Source: Siniperca chuatsi (lineage: Eukaryota; Chordata; Actinopteri; Centrarchiformes; Sinipercidae). Taken from it: a stretch of DNA of 64,000 nucleotides. Every line of letters begins with the position of its first letter. Within the stretch, counting starts at the first letter, position 1. A model generated the notes under the pieces. It saw only the letters and a program-made list of their open reading frames with translations, was not told the origin of the DNA and ran no database searches. Below, piece by piece: positions 46,749 to 59,479 of the stretch. The position numbers were made by a program, and so were the translations under genes. The DNA lies in the NCBI RefSeq assembly GCF_020085105.1, contig NC_058056.1, positions 13,772,929-13,836,928 of the forward strand. Reading direction: 5' to 3'.

Positions 46749-49700
46749 AGACCATTGACGAGGACCCTTACTGTGATACTGCTGGAGGTGAGAATGAACA
46801 GGATTATGAGGTAAACCATCCATATTAATTTGTCAACTTTATCCCTTTAGTCGGATCCTTCGGTTAATTTGGATTAATAAACTGTCATTTGCTGTCTGAC
46901 AATAGCTGGCTGATTGACTAGCATGGATGTCAACATGCTCATGTCAACCCTAATTGCATTTACAGAAGGTTGTCTGGGAGTGAGAATTTGGTTGGTACTC
47001 AGCTTTATGTCGCATTACAGCAGCAAAGAGCTTGTGGCATTATGGTACATGTAAGGGCGGTGATAACATGCATGCTATCCACGTGGTGGATGAGATGCAC
47101 ACTTTTACTTCTGCCTACACAGATGCCATGTTGATCTTAGACGAGTGACCCCTGAAAGTTTGATTTTGCAGTTTTGTAAGTGACAGTACAGAGATTGGGA
47201 TGCTTTAGATTAATTCCTGTTAGTAGCAACATCATTAGTAGATGCAGAGCAGTGAGTCTGGGGGTCAATCCCAGAGACGAGAGCTGGAGATGGAGCTAGT
47301 TTTCTGGAGAGGCATGCAGAAATATCTGGCCAGATTCCTTTTCCTGAGCATACCTCCAGACGAAGGGAAAGAGGAAAGCTGCAAGTGAATAGCTGAAGGG
47401 GGATGGCTTTGCTAATCCTTCTGAAAGGGAGGGCTGGGCCGCCAGCGTGGAGACAAGTGCTGCTAAACCCTGACTGCAGGGAGACGGCTACATTACTTAC
47501 ATGGGATTTAGCTAATCTTAGCTGGGGGACAGATACTTAGAAAACCTTCGCCGAGCAGAAAGGCTGGATCCTCCTCACGGGAGCAGAGTAATGATGTTAG
47601 CTGAGGCAGGCATCTGCGGGAACAGAGGAGTTGCGGACGGCGGGCCTTTCGTAGGTCTGGGGCTTTTTCAGCCAGTGTGTATGTCGGGGGTTCTCGACAG
47701 GGCCCCCTTTTTTAGACAGATATCCCTGGCCGGACAGATTATTGAAGGCGATTTAGACTCCTGTGGGATTACAGCCCATTCAGAAAAGGCATGCCAATAA
47801 AGAGTTGGATGTGCTGCTAAGTCAGGACTGCTGCTGTTGCTGCTGCCGATGCCCAGGTGAGCGCAGCCTGTCTGTTATCAGCTCCCTGTTCAACATGGGG
47901 AGGTGGAGGAGGGCTGCTCTAAAATGATGATCCCTCAAGTGGAGACACTGCCGGCGGCCTGACAGCTTTCTGTCTGGATGTCCACCTCTCATGGTCCTAT
48001 CGTGCTCTCTCTCTTTTTGCCTCACCTGACTCTCTCTCACACTCACTCTTTCTCTCTCTCTCTCCTTCAGATTAAGGAAGCTGCTGATATAATTCAGAAG
48101 CTGCATCTCATTGCCCAGGAGCTGCCATTCGACAGGTGAGTCAGGCATCCTGGAGGCAGCTTTAGACAAGAGCATTGTCAAACAAGGTGAAGTTGGTGTA
48201 TTCCTCACAGTATACACAGGACATATCAAGTATTTAAAAAAAAAAAAAAAAGATTTATTATCAATATGTTTCTAGAAAGTAAACACACATTTACTTTTTA
48301 AGATTTATAGTGGGATATAATTTGTAATTGTCTCCTTAATTAATTATCTTTCCTCTGACAGATTTGCAGATGTCAAGGCAAAAATTGCAAGTAAGTTTGG
48401 GAAAAACTCATCATCTACTGTACTTTCTCCGCTAAACAGTCCCCATTACAAATACATTAGAAGTTAGCTACAAATGATGTAGTATTTTATGTGTCTTTAT
48501 TTGTGTTTGTTTGCGTTTCTACCCAGGTAAGTACCATGACCTGGAGCGGCAGTTAATCCAGGAGTTCACTGCTGCCCAGCGCAGGGGTGAGATTGGACGT
48601 ATGCGGGAGGTGGCAGCGGTTCTATTACATTTTAAGGTGACCCGAAAGCATCATATTTGTCTACATTGATTTTTAGTCCACATTTAATCTAACCATTAGT
48701 CTTGCTTCATATATTATATTCTGTTCTTTCTAATATGCAAGTTTTCTTATGTCTTCAAAAGTTGCTTTGAATCTGCACTTCAGTGATGTAATCTTGCAGA
48801 AAAGTAACTCCTGGGTCTTTTTGTATAAGGGCTATGCACACTGTGTGGATGTCTACATCAAGCAGTGTCAGGAAGTGAGTGTTTCTCTTATATATAATTT
48901 TCCACTTTTTTGTTGGCCAGTAATACCCACAGACTCCTGGTTAACCCTTCGTTTGTCTCCCTAGGGGACCTACTTGAGAAATGATGTGTTTGAGGACACT
49001 GGAGTCCTCTGCCAAAGGGTCAACAAGCAGGTGGGCGAGGTCTTCAGCAGCCCAGAGACTGTTATGGCCAAACTCATCCAGAACATCTTTGAAAACAAAT
49101 TACAGGTATTTCAATTACTTCTCTTTTATTTTGTTCCATTTAGACATGCCTTATTTGTCAGGTCATATTTGACACCTATGCGTCTGCAGGCCCACGTTAA
49201 GGAAAAACTGGATGAGACTCGACACTCTGATGTAGAACAGTACCTCAAAAACCTTTATGACCTTTACACCAGGTATTTCACTTATTCGCACATTTTTTGA
49301 TTCTCACTTCTTGTCTACACAGTTACCTTTATGCTTACATTTTTACACACTTTTTTTTATACGTTTTCTAGGACAACAGCATTGGCCACCAAGCTGACAG
49401 AGTTCAACCTGGGCTCGGACAAGCACACTTTCCTGTCCAAGCTGATAAAGAGCATCTTCTCCTCATACCTGGAAAGCTACATTGACATGGAGAGGGAATA
49501 CCTTCGTACTCGAGGTGCCATGATTCTGCAGCGCTACTATGACTCCAAGCATCACCAGAAACGCCCAATTGGCACTGGCAGGTCAGATTTAGCAGGATCT
49601 CACTTTTTTTCCACATCAGGGCGGGTTAGGATTAGATTATTTGAATATATTTTACAAAAGGATAAGATGTAATGGTGTAACAAAATAATCACTATCTCTG

Positions 49701-52513
49701 TCTTTCTACAGTATCCAAGAACTGAAGGAGCGGATCAGACAGCGCACCAACCTCCCCCTTGGCCCTATCATTGACACCCATGGGGAGACCTTTCTGTCCC
49801 CAGAGCTAGTGGTGAACCTGCTGCAGGAGACACGTCATGCCTTTGAGAGATGCCACAGGGTGAGGCCACTAGAAAGAAGTTTTTTTCCGTTTTGAGAAAA
49901 GACGTTTTAGAGAGAAAATCCTGCTGGGCTCAAAGAGTGTTCCCTTTCTTTGACACAGCTTTCAGATCCTTCGGACCTGCCCAAGAACGCCTTCTCAATC
50001 TTCCTGCTGCTGGTCGACCATCTCTGTGTGGAACACATCGACTATGCCCTAGAGATTGGCCTCTCAGGTACATCCAATTCAACTCATTCTAACCATAATC
50101 TGTACTTGCTGTGTGTTGATGTGACCTACTGTTAAGGAGATAAATCCACACTCAGACACACTAGGGCCGCACTGTTCACTATAGCTGTGTCCCAAATCAA
50201 GGACTGGACTCCGAGGGATGCACAAAGGTGTGTCTGACCCAAAGGCTGGACTCAACTTACTCCTCCTGAGACAGTCCAGCGTCCTAGAGACTAAAACTAA
50301 CTGTGCATTCAGGTAGTCCTTGTCAACTCTTAAAGGAACTTTTTCAATCAAACAGCTGGCAGATTGGTAGATAACAGCAGTCAACTCCATGCAAGTCCAT
50401 TGATACCCAAGGCAGATATCTGGCAAATATGACATGGTCACATGATATTTCCTGATTTGATGAGTTGACAAGGACTGCCTGAGTGCTTCATTGACTACAA
50501 CTGACTGTCTCACTGACTCACTGTCTAATGCTGAAGCAGAACATTGCTGTTGTATTTCTGTGGTTTCATCCCATAGAGAGCAGGCAACAGTGGTTTTCTG
50601 CCCAATGTGAATCATATTGATTAATCCTTTCACCTACCTTTTGGTTTATTGTCTGGACTTATTCTTTCTCTCTCTTTGATCTACAGCGATTCCCTCATCA
50701 GATGCCAAGAATGCCAACCTGTACTTCCTGGACGTGGTTCAACAGGCGAACTCTATCTTCCATTTGTTTGACAAGCAGTTTAATGACCAGCTCATGCCTC
50801 TAATAAGGTCAGTTTTGAGTTAAAGGTTAAAATCATAAATATTCCACCGTATTCGGTTATTACATTGCTACTGCCTCTCATCAACACAAATTTTTAGATG
50901 AAAGGGAGACCTCTGATTTTACCTTTTTAAAATCTGTCTCCAGCTCATCTCCAAAGTTGGCAGAGTGCCTGCACAAGAAGAAAGAGGTGATTGAGCAGAT
51001 GGAAGTGAAACTGGACACTGGAATCGACAGGTCAGTATGTTTATAAGTGGCCAAAAACTGCAAACAAATACCCATTATAGAACAATTAATGGTTTTTGAA
51101 ACATTTTCCAATGTATTTTTCTGAACAAAACAAACCATAAAATAGAACAATAAACTGCATGGTGGGGCAAATGAAGCACATCTTGGCAACAGAGCAGAAG
51201 AAGACTGATTTCAAGCCTGAGGACGAGAACAACGTCATGATCCAGTACACTACAGTAAGATACGAGGCCTCAGCTTCCACCACTGAGCTCACATGCAAAA
51301 CAAAACAAATCAGCAGATGCAGAGAATAAACACTGAAATTCTTTTCCATGTTCCATTTCCATGTTTCCCTATGTCTCCCCACCCGGCAGGCCTGCTCAAA
51401 GGTATGTGCCTACGTCAGTCGGCAGGTGGAGCACGTGCGGAAGTCCATGGATGGGAAAAATGTGGACACAGTGCTGACGGAGTTGGGCGTTCGTTTCCAC
51501 CGGCTCATCCATGAGCACCTACAGCAGTATAGCTACAGCTCAATGGGAGGCATGCTGGCCATCTGCGATGTGGCTGAATACCGACGGTGCGCCAAGGACT
51601 TCAGGGTAAGTGGGGGACATAGGTCCAGGATACACTGGTCACAGGGCAAAACATGGCTCTTCCAACAAAGGCTCTACCTGTGTTTGTTATTACACAAACT
51701 AGTTAGGTCAATTCAGGTGAATGCTCTAATCCTTGGGTAATTTTACACATTAAGTACATATAAAAGGGGCTGCAACTAAGGATTATTTTCATCATTGATT
51801 AATTGATCAATTATTTTAAATGCTTAGTCTATAAAATGTCATCACAAATTCCCAAGAGCTTAAGGTGTTGTTTATTTTGTGACAACAGCTGTTAAGAGAC
51901 CAAAAGGTAATTCTTTTTTTTATTATATTATACAGAAAAACTGCAAATTCTAACATAGGAGACACTGGAACCATTGACACAAATGACATTTTTATTTGGT
52001 AAATTACTTAAAATGATTGATAAGTAATAAAACATTCTTTTTGGCAGATTTTATTTTGATTGGTCAATTAATTAATAAGTCGATCATATCAGCACTGCAT
52101 AGTAAATGCAGGAATGGAGAAGATCAGGCATGTTTTCAAGTACTGTGGCTAGAGATATGGAAGTGTTTTTCTTTGTTTTGCAGTTTGAGTGTACCTCGTA
52201 ATACAATGAAATCTGTGATTTATCATTTAAAGCATTTGTCATGAGATCCTTGCATGTATGCAGGGAATAACTTGGTGTATATAGTTTACAGGTATAATAG
52301 TTTGCGTGTCTGTCTGTCCTCCAGGTCCCTCTGGTGCTGCAGCTCTTCGACACACTCCATGCCCTCTGTAACCTCCTGGTTGTTGCCCCTGACAATCTAA
52401 AGCAGGTCTGCTCAGGCGAGCAGCTCACCAATCTGGACCGAAACCTCCTGCATGCCTTCGTCCAGCTCAGAGTGGACTACCGTTCAGCCAGATTAGGCCG
52501 ACACTTCAGTTAA
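44177..52513 (+). CDS. exoc5: exocyst complex component 5 (Sec10)
   Basis: Eighteen coding exons: 44177-44203, 44573-44667, 46178-46325, 46449-46643, 48071-48135, 48362-48390, 48527-48636, 48830-48874, 48965-49105, 49190-49272, 49372-49581, 49712-49859, 49959-50067, 50687-50807, 50944-51030, 51146-51254, 51390-51605, 52325-52513. The sum is 708 codons plus stop, exactly the human length. Splice phases agree throughout. Landmarks: MATTAQLFEEPFDADEYIER; an N-terminal coiled coil (about residues 40-90, rich in E/K/Q); FQELDEHISYVATKVCHLGD; KIKEAADIIQKLHLIAQELP; LSDPSDLPKNAF; C-terminal SGEQLTNLDRNLLHAF and RHFS. Sec10 is a core subunit of the eight-protein exocyst that tethers secretory vesicles to the plasma membrane and is needed for ciliogenesis and lumen formation. 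It shares a promoter with ap5m1. Confidence 0.98.
44668..46177 (+). other. exoc5: exoc5 intron 2, no features
   Basis: AT-rich, 1.5 kb. Open frames at 45163-45357 and 45539-45811 have no family match. No repeat was recognised with confidence. Confidence 0.7.
46688..46746. repeat. (GT)n microsatellite in exoc5 intron 4
   Basis: About 29 uninterrupted GT units starting 44 bp downstream of the exon 4 donor at 46644. Confidence 0.97.
47210..47840. promoter_or_regulatory. candidate conserved element in exoc5 intron 4
   Basis: A GC-balanced, repeat-free 600-bp block in an otherwise ordinary intron. It includes GGATTTAGCTAATCTTAGC and TGGGATTACAGCCCATTCAG, the latter holding GGATTA, a K50 (OTX/bicoid-type) homeodomain core. 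No exon signature is consistent with Sec10. Texture-based inference. Confidence 0.25.
47999..48068 (+). repeat. (CT)n-rich tract before exoc5 exon 5
   Basis: CTCTCTCTC/TCTCTCTC runs feeding straight into the acceptor ccttcag at 48064-48070. It may act as an extended polypyrimidine tract. Confidence 0.85.
50305..50490. repeat. small foldback element in exoc5 intron 13
   Basis: CAGGTAGTCCTTGTCAACTC at 50310-50329 is matched by inverted GAGTTGACAAGGACTGCCTG at 50462-50481, one mismatch, with about 130 bp between. Pairing continues weakly outside. It lies in the 619-bp intron 50068-50686. Confidence 0.7.
51767..52100 (+). repeat. 'ggctgcaactaacgatta' repeat in exoc5 intron 17
   Basis: Starts GGGGCTGCAACTAAGGATTATTTTCATCATTGATTAATTGATCAATTATTTT, includes GTCTATAAAATGTCA and GACACTGGAACCATTGACACA, and ends near GGTCAATTAATTAATAAGTCGATCATATCAGCA. 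Same family as 30872-31325. Confidence 0.75.
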
Positions 52514-53600
52514 TGACTGATTCACCTCGCTGCCCTCCGTCCAGTAACCCACGCTTAGATGAGATGATGCACCTTGGAGATACCCATCCCTGCTTCAGAG
52601 AGTGCATCAGCCTGGCCCCAGCATACAGACTTTACTGGGATTGCTTTGTGCCACTGCTCCTTGAATGTGGGAAATGTGCATTTTACCTTTTTTTTTTCAT
52701 TGTTTATTTCTCCAAGCTGAAGAAATTTAAATGTCTGTTGACTTATGATTTCATTTGTTTTTAAATACTAATCCACCACCAAGCCACATGGTTAAGATTT
52801 CTGACATATTCTCAGTAAATGGACAACATTGATTTATGTACTTATGTAAAAAAGAAACTTTTTTTTGATTGTGCCAAATATATAAATTTTGCGGCTGCAC
52901 TTGTGCACAGGAATAGACCCTAAAGCTGCTATAAAGGGAGACTGTCAACAGTCATGCTGTAAAAGTCTGACATCAGGCCTGCAGTAGCATTGTGTGTTGG
53001 GAACAGCTACCCTTTGTAATGAACTGTAGGGGACCTGACAGAGACAGCCCCACCAAGCATGAGATAGTGCTGTCTGGCTAAGAGAGACACATGACCACCT
53101 CTCTATCCTTTGACCTCTAACCACAAAGTAGAGGTCATCCTAGAGAAGTGTGATCTGAACTATAAACAGGTCTGAGAACCTCTCTATAGGTTTGGGTGGT
53201 CCCCTCTTAGGCTCAGATGACTGGTGTGATGGGTCAGTGAGTATGTGTCACTGTAATTGCACAGATCAACACTTGCTCATCCAGCGGTGCACACAATTTA
53301 AAGACATTGGCTGGATCTGCAGTGTTTCTGGGTCAGGGGACATTGAAATGTTGACCTCCGCTGATTAAGGAAACAAACTAGAGGGAACTTCTTCACACAG
53401 GGCTTATTTGAGGTTCTCAGTCTCTGTCTTCTGCACTAAAAAAAAGAAGGCAGATCATGTCCCTATTGCCTGAAAGGGTCTCCTACGCAAAGCTGCTCCC
53501 ACTGTACTGCTGTTTACCTTAATTAGTGACTCATTAAAAGATGTTGCATTTTATTATTGTCCCTCTTCTGAATATCAATATAAATGGGGAGCTGTGAATA
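52514..53600 (+). terminator. exoc5: exoc5 3' UTR and downstream flank
   Basis: No canonical AATAAA lies close to the stop. An ATTAAA at 53533-53538 is the best poly(A) candidate, which would give a 3' UTR of about 1 kb. The end is uncertain. Confidence 0.35.
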
Positions 53601-53884
53601 GAAAGTTAGGCCAGTTCTCTATGCGAATGTCACTTTCAAGTGAGATGAAACAGTCTTCCTTTCTATAGAAGTCATCAAGTATTCATGGGAATTCTTGCCA
53701 CCAGAGTAAAGTTCTTTCTTAGACTTCAGGAAGTGAGCAGAGCCAGAGGGGATTAGATATCTACGAGTTGATGAATTGTGTGCAGTAGTCATGGACTGGG
53801 GGAGAGCTGGGGAGATAGAGACGCCTGAGAGCTTGGTTCCAGCTCCGGCTGGTTAGTGTTGTGTAGAAGGTACACACAGTGCTG

Positions 53885-54075
53885 TGCAAGTTCAAACAAC
53901 ATAATTAATTAGGCTAATATTAATATTATCAATGCCACATAAATTCAATTCTCTCAACCCTAATCACAACTGGATAGCTTGTAAAAATTATTTTGTTAGG
54001 CCCTGATGCAAACAGTGGGTCTTTTCCAAACATTTGAAAACTATTTGTTTTTGCGGCGATTAATGTGTGCGGCGC
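53885..54075. promoter_or_regulatory. candidate conserved homeodomain-rich element
   Basis: The run CATAATTAATTAGGCTAATATTAATATTA holds several overlapping TAAT cores. CCCTAATCACAAC and GCGATTAATGTG follow within 160 bp. It has an AT-rich but non-simple texture typical of developmental enhancers. No alignment available. Confidence 0.3.
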
Positions 54076-56999
54076 AGGAAGGGGTTGGGGGAGCGGAGCC
54101 GGGCCAGGGACGATAACTGGTATGGAGACGAAGGCAGAGGCACAGCCTGGCCCCAGGGACTCCCAGCACAGGCACATGGAGGAGGGGGAGGGATGTGTTT
54201 TTTGGGGTGGCTGTTTGAGCAGGTGGAGGGGATTAGTAATACTGTCAACACTGGAGAGCTGGATAAGACTGTCCTCTCTTACTCATCGGTTTGAGCAGCT
54301 CTTGCATACACATTCAGACACATAAAGACACAAACACAGGGGCATCAGGACAGGAGAGGGAAACGTATCTGTGGTTAAACTGACCACGGACAAGTTGTTC
54401 ATGTTCCACCTTTGATTCTTCTTTTCCTGCTGCAGGAGTTTGACTTATCCACATCCTTCCATAAAGCCAATAACACTCAGTAAGTACCTTCAGTATATTT
54501 CCTCCAGTTATTCAGATACTAGGAAACCTTCCTAATATTACAGTGATTAGCCCAGAATTAGTACCTGTACAATGACTCCTATCAATACACCTGCAGCATC
54601 AATCTGCAATATGATGCTCTTTGCTCTGTGTAGTGTCTTTTTAAACCCTAAAACAGGAAAATACTACGGTAGGATGAAACTTTGTTCAATCAACAAGAGT
54701 GAATGATGTATTTTTCCAGGTGGATTCTGGAAGTTAAGATTTCAGGATGTTGGTGTTAAATTCCACAGTTCCTCCAGTAAATGTATTTTTAAAGCTACGT
54801 TTTTAACACATTTTTTAAGCTACAATGAGGCCCCAACCTGAATGTTTTGAAGCATAAATGATCTGATCTTTAGATGTAAAGGACCTTCTTGTGCACATTC
54901 AGGCATCCTCCATATTCAAGTTAAAATTCAACAATGTCAAAATTCTGCAACTGAATCCTCTTTTCCACTGACCACAGATACCCTCATTTGTTTACCCTCT
55001 TTCATGCATCTCCCTCCCTCCCTATGTCTCCTCTGCCAAATCATCGACCATACTTTCCCGTTTTCGCCACTCTTTCTGCACACCCGGCTAGTCCTCCAAC
55101 ATCCCATAAATCCTTGCTTTCGGCGCATTGCTGCTACCCCAACTAGGCCGGCCCTCCCTCTGCCTCCTGGAGCACTGACAATAAAGCATTACAGCAGTCA
55201 ATCCATGTCAACAACAGCTTTGCTTAATTCCTGCTAAACACGTTTAAACTAAATCTTCACCTAATGATGCATAATGATTTGCTCTTTAGTGTGCTGGCGG
55301 CTAGTATCAATTTCTGTGGTTTATTTTGCCCGCCATCGGAAAGATGACTCAGGTGGTCTAGCTGTAGCAGACAGACAGGGACGGTATTAAGGTCCCCCTG
55401 TTAAAATTAGTCAGGTAATTGTGACTCACTGCAGAGGGTGTTGTTCTCATACAGAACACATTGTCTGGGTTTCACATGCAGGTAAATGCCATTTTTGCTT
55501 ACTATTTTCAAATATAACAAAGTTATGCATTTATAGATCATGCAACAGATGTGATCAGTGTCAAATGTTGGATAATTGTCCAGTTTAACTGCAAGAAAAG
55601 TCAAGAGTATAAATCATTAAAATAACACTGTGCAGTTGAGAATGGTGTGTAAACTGGGTATCCATACAAAACACTTTGTGGTCCTTTTTATAAACCTATT
55701 CTTTAGGATTTCTCTGTGAGAGACTTTCATGATGTGGGCACACAGCCAGGCCCTCTGATGTGATGCAGATGTTGCCCTGGCCTTGACCTCCTGCCCATAC
55801 GATGCCAGGGCCAAAATGGCACAGGTGCCGCACCACCTTCAGTCTTGGGCAGCCGAGAGCTGCACTGTGCAGGATGTGAACGGTGCCAACTCTCCTTCTT
55901 TGCTCACTTTTCTCATTATCAAGGTCTAGTCTGATGAGGCTTAATGAAACTCTCCCTTGATTCCTGCAATCATACACAACTGTTCTTTTTGATGATGCTA
56001 AACTAATGTGGTTGTCCTTTTTTTTCAACCCTCCCCCATGCCTTCTCTCCTATAAGAACACTATTAATTCGCTGCCATAGTGGAGTGTTTTCCAGTGCTA
56101 TTTCCTGGCCCGGTGCCTGTGCCTTGCTCTCTCTTGGCTGGGTTTGTCTGGTTGACTGCTCCACAGGAACAGACTGGCACTCTAGCTGAGGGCTCCAGGG
56201 TCTGCACACACAATCCACTAAACATGTCTCTGTGTGAGGAGTTGCTCTGCTTCTGAAATATGAAGTAGGAGTCTTGATTTACCACATATTAAGCCTATTT
56301 AATAAGCTGTAATTATAATTATTCTTGTGTACTATTCTTTATTATTATTAATGTGCATGGCCATCATTATTAACGATAGTTGTAGTAGCAGTAGCAGCAG
56401 TATTCGGTATAATTAAAAGTGCAAAAATGCATATTTGTATTGTTATTTTAATATAATATACATGCATGTAGGCTTGAAATCATTCAACACACACCACTGG
56501 CTGTCAAAGTGGAAGATGTGTAAATACACATAAAAATGTATGCTGTACACAACATGCTAAAATCACACAGTGACAGTATAAGAACAAATTGATTCTGATG
56601 GTTAAGGGACTTCAGTGCTAAACACATTCACTCACAGGGCAAACAAACATCTGTTACATTTGTAAGGCCTATGGCCCTCCTAACCCACTGATGTTGAACC
56701 AAGCCTGCACACATGCCAGAGAAACAAATGAGGTCTCTCTCCTCCACTGAAGATGAAACACTGCATTACCAAAGCATGTGCGTTTGTCTAATCAAGGTTT
56801 TTGCCTGCGGCTACATAGAATGTAAATGAATAGGCTTGTGTGTGCCAGCCTCTATTTCTGTTCAGACTGGCTGGTGTTTGATGATGAAATGGTGTGGTGA
56901 ACATCAGACGGAAGGGGGCACTAGTGCTCCAGTGTTGCTCTCCTCCCCTGTGGAGCCCTCTCTTCCTCAGAGCTCCTCACAATGGGGATCTGCCTGAGG

Positions 57000-57175
57000 G
57001 GGGAAATGTTGCTTTTTTAGGTCTGTGAGCCCATATCCCTTAATCCCCAGCCATGATTGACAATCATGATTTAGGGTATATGGTGTCCCATTCTAATCCA
57101 CGAGCAATGATTTCATTTGCATACCTTCCGTACGTGGCCTCATTTTGGAGGAAACGGCTGCCTTTGTAAGTGATA
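57000..57175. promoter_or_regulatory. candidate OTX/POU-type enhancer element
   Basis: Two TAATCC cores (57041-57046, 57094-57099), a TGATTGACA Meis/Pbx-like site (57054-57062) inside a perfect 7-1-7 inverted repeat ATGATTG-A-CAATCAT (57053-57067), and an octamer ATTTGCAT (57115-57122) fall within 82 bp. Motifs are seen; enhancer function and otx2 as target are inferred from synteny. Confidence 0.35.
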
Positions 57176-57328
57176 CAGAAAGAGAGAGGGAGAAAGCTGA
57201 ACAGAGTGAGTGCAGGATAGAGAATAAGGCGGAGAAAGAGAATGGATGGGGGAATGTTTGTGGGGTTTTTCTTCTTCTTTTTTGCCAGAAGGAAGATGAT
57301 AGCAGTCTCCATGCCTAAGCAAACATTC

Positions 57329-57330
<2 letters not shown>

Positions 57331-57394
<64 letters not shown>
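57331..57394. repeat. (AT)n microsatellite
   Basis: 32 uninterrupted AT units. Ile-Tyr frames across it are spurious. Confidence 0.97.
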
Positions 57395-57397
<3 letters not shown>

Positions 57398-59479
57398 TTT
57401 CCTCTGCAGCACTTTCCCCTGACACACAGTCTCACACACGCAAACACTCAAGCATAATCACAAGTATATTCAGAAATGTAAAGATGTATGGAGACGCGAG
57501 AACACAGAGGAACACACAGAGATGCTCCCTCACACGATGCAAAACTAAATTGCTATTTGCTCATTTTATAACCAAGTCAGGCTTAATTATAATCATGGGA
57601 GTTTGGGAGTTACCGTATAATCTCTAGAAGGTATTAAGCATTACCCAGAGCACACCACAGTGAAAAAGAAACAAATACAAATACGTACAATTATTTCCCA
57701 GTCATAACACCCAGGGGAGTCTGAATCAAATAATGCTCAGTGTTTGGTGTGCCCACAGAGACTATTCATCCTCGCTTTTATCTACTGAGGAAGTGGAAGA
57801 GAAGTAAAACACTGGATAAGAGGTCAAAAGGGTCACATTTCAGTGTAAGGTAAAGGTACAACTTAAAGTTAGAGATGGAGAAGGTAAGATAAATTAATTG
57901 TATCCTTAGATGTAATCTAATACTGAATATCCAAATACATTTTTATTCTTAAGATATCATAATTATTCATATTGGTTATAATTTACTATACGCAGCCTGT
58001 CTTTTAGACTTAATGGATAATGTATATAGCAGTACATAAAGTAATTTTAGATAAAGAGTAAATATATATAAATGCAAAATGACACCACTTTTTATCTGTA
58101 GTTTAATTACAGTATACCCAATACTGAAAAATCTATTTGGAATTAAAATATTACTTGTAATTTGATCTTATATTGTTCTGTTATTACTGAAAAAGTTTTT
58201 TTTAATACGTTATTTTTTATTAGAACAAATTATTTGATTAAAAATTAAAATCGTATTGTCTCAGATTGCATTATCTAGATGCAAGGTGTGAGGTAATACT
58301 ATAATTACTAATAACAAATATAAATAATAATATAATTTTAATTCCTGAACAAGTAGCAGGTGAGTCAGACATTCTAAACTCATGCTATGCAATGAAACAT
58401 TTTACATTTTAGAGGACCTCCAAAAGTTTATTTTAAAAAAACAAATATGTCAGGCTCAATTTTGGAGAAAGGTGTCTAAAATTAAGCACAAGACATCTAC
58501 AATATTTCCATTTGATGAAATAAAATGGTGCAGCCATAAAAACATGGAGTCATGGGTTTGAACGTTTCATTCAGTGTATGATATGTAAAAGAAATATACT
58601 GTAGATATATAGTGATATATAGTTATAGAGTTGGAACCAGCTGATATGTGATTTATATATATATCAGACAGTGTGGAATAAGACAAAGCTACTTAAAGCA
58701 GAAAACTGTATATTAACGGGATAAACCTTCTTATGATTTAACAAAAGTTTGCAATAAACGCACAGCTCCTGCTTTACACATATTTACATGCACACATCAA
58801 TCCACACTTAAAATATTCTAATAACAATGATGTCATTTTCAAAACAAATGTCAAATAAATATCTCTCATCTATATTTATCTGATTTTCAGTCCCTGAGGC
58901 GATGCTGCCAAGGTTATACTTACACCAGAAGGAAGAGATAGTGAGGGATCCTTTTCCCCCTAAGTAATCACCACCACCACCACCTCTGCATACTGTACCA
59001 TCCATCCATCCCTCCTTCCTCTCTGTCTAACTGAGCCTGGCCAGGTCTCTGTGACAGAGGACTCCCCTTTGGAAAAATAACAGTCTAATAATCTCCTCTT
59101 ATCTCCAGTGTGTTTAGTGCCTGGTTAACAGGCTGTCTACTTGATGGGTGTCTGTCCATGTCTCCACCATAGGGGAATGATCGTGTCATTATGAACCTGA
59201 GAAAAAAGAGCAGCACTCTAGTGAATGGTGGCTACAGTAGAGTGGGGAAGAATGGAGGGTAATAACTGAAATTGAGCTGAGAAAATTTATAGTTATTTAT
59301 ACTATAATATAAATTATAGTATATGTTTTAGTATGAGTAACACAATATTAAATGTAAAAAGATTAATTTGGGAATTCAAATTAAATGTGTGTTACTTTCC
59401 TCTCTTTTTTAAGAAACAATATCTAGCATGACGATGAGGGCCGGTGTATGGACAGAATTGTGTGTGTCTACCTGTCCTG

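Noticed and set aside
50079..50633. 184-codon open frame on the minus strand in exoc5 intron 13
   Set aside because: It covers the intronic foldback element, has no recognisable domain and lies between two well-defined exoc5 exons.
57064..57457. Open frames with long Ile-Tyr runs
   Set aside because: Translations of the (AT)n microsatellite. The same applies to the frames at 845-1112.
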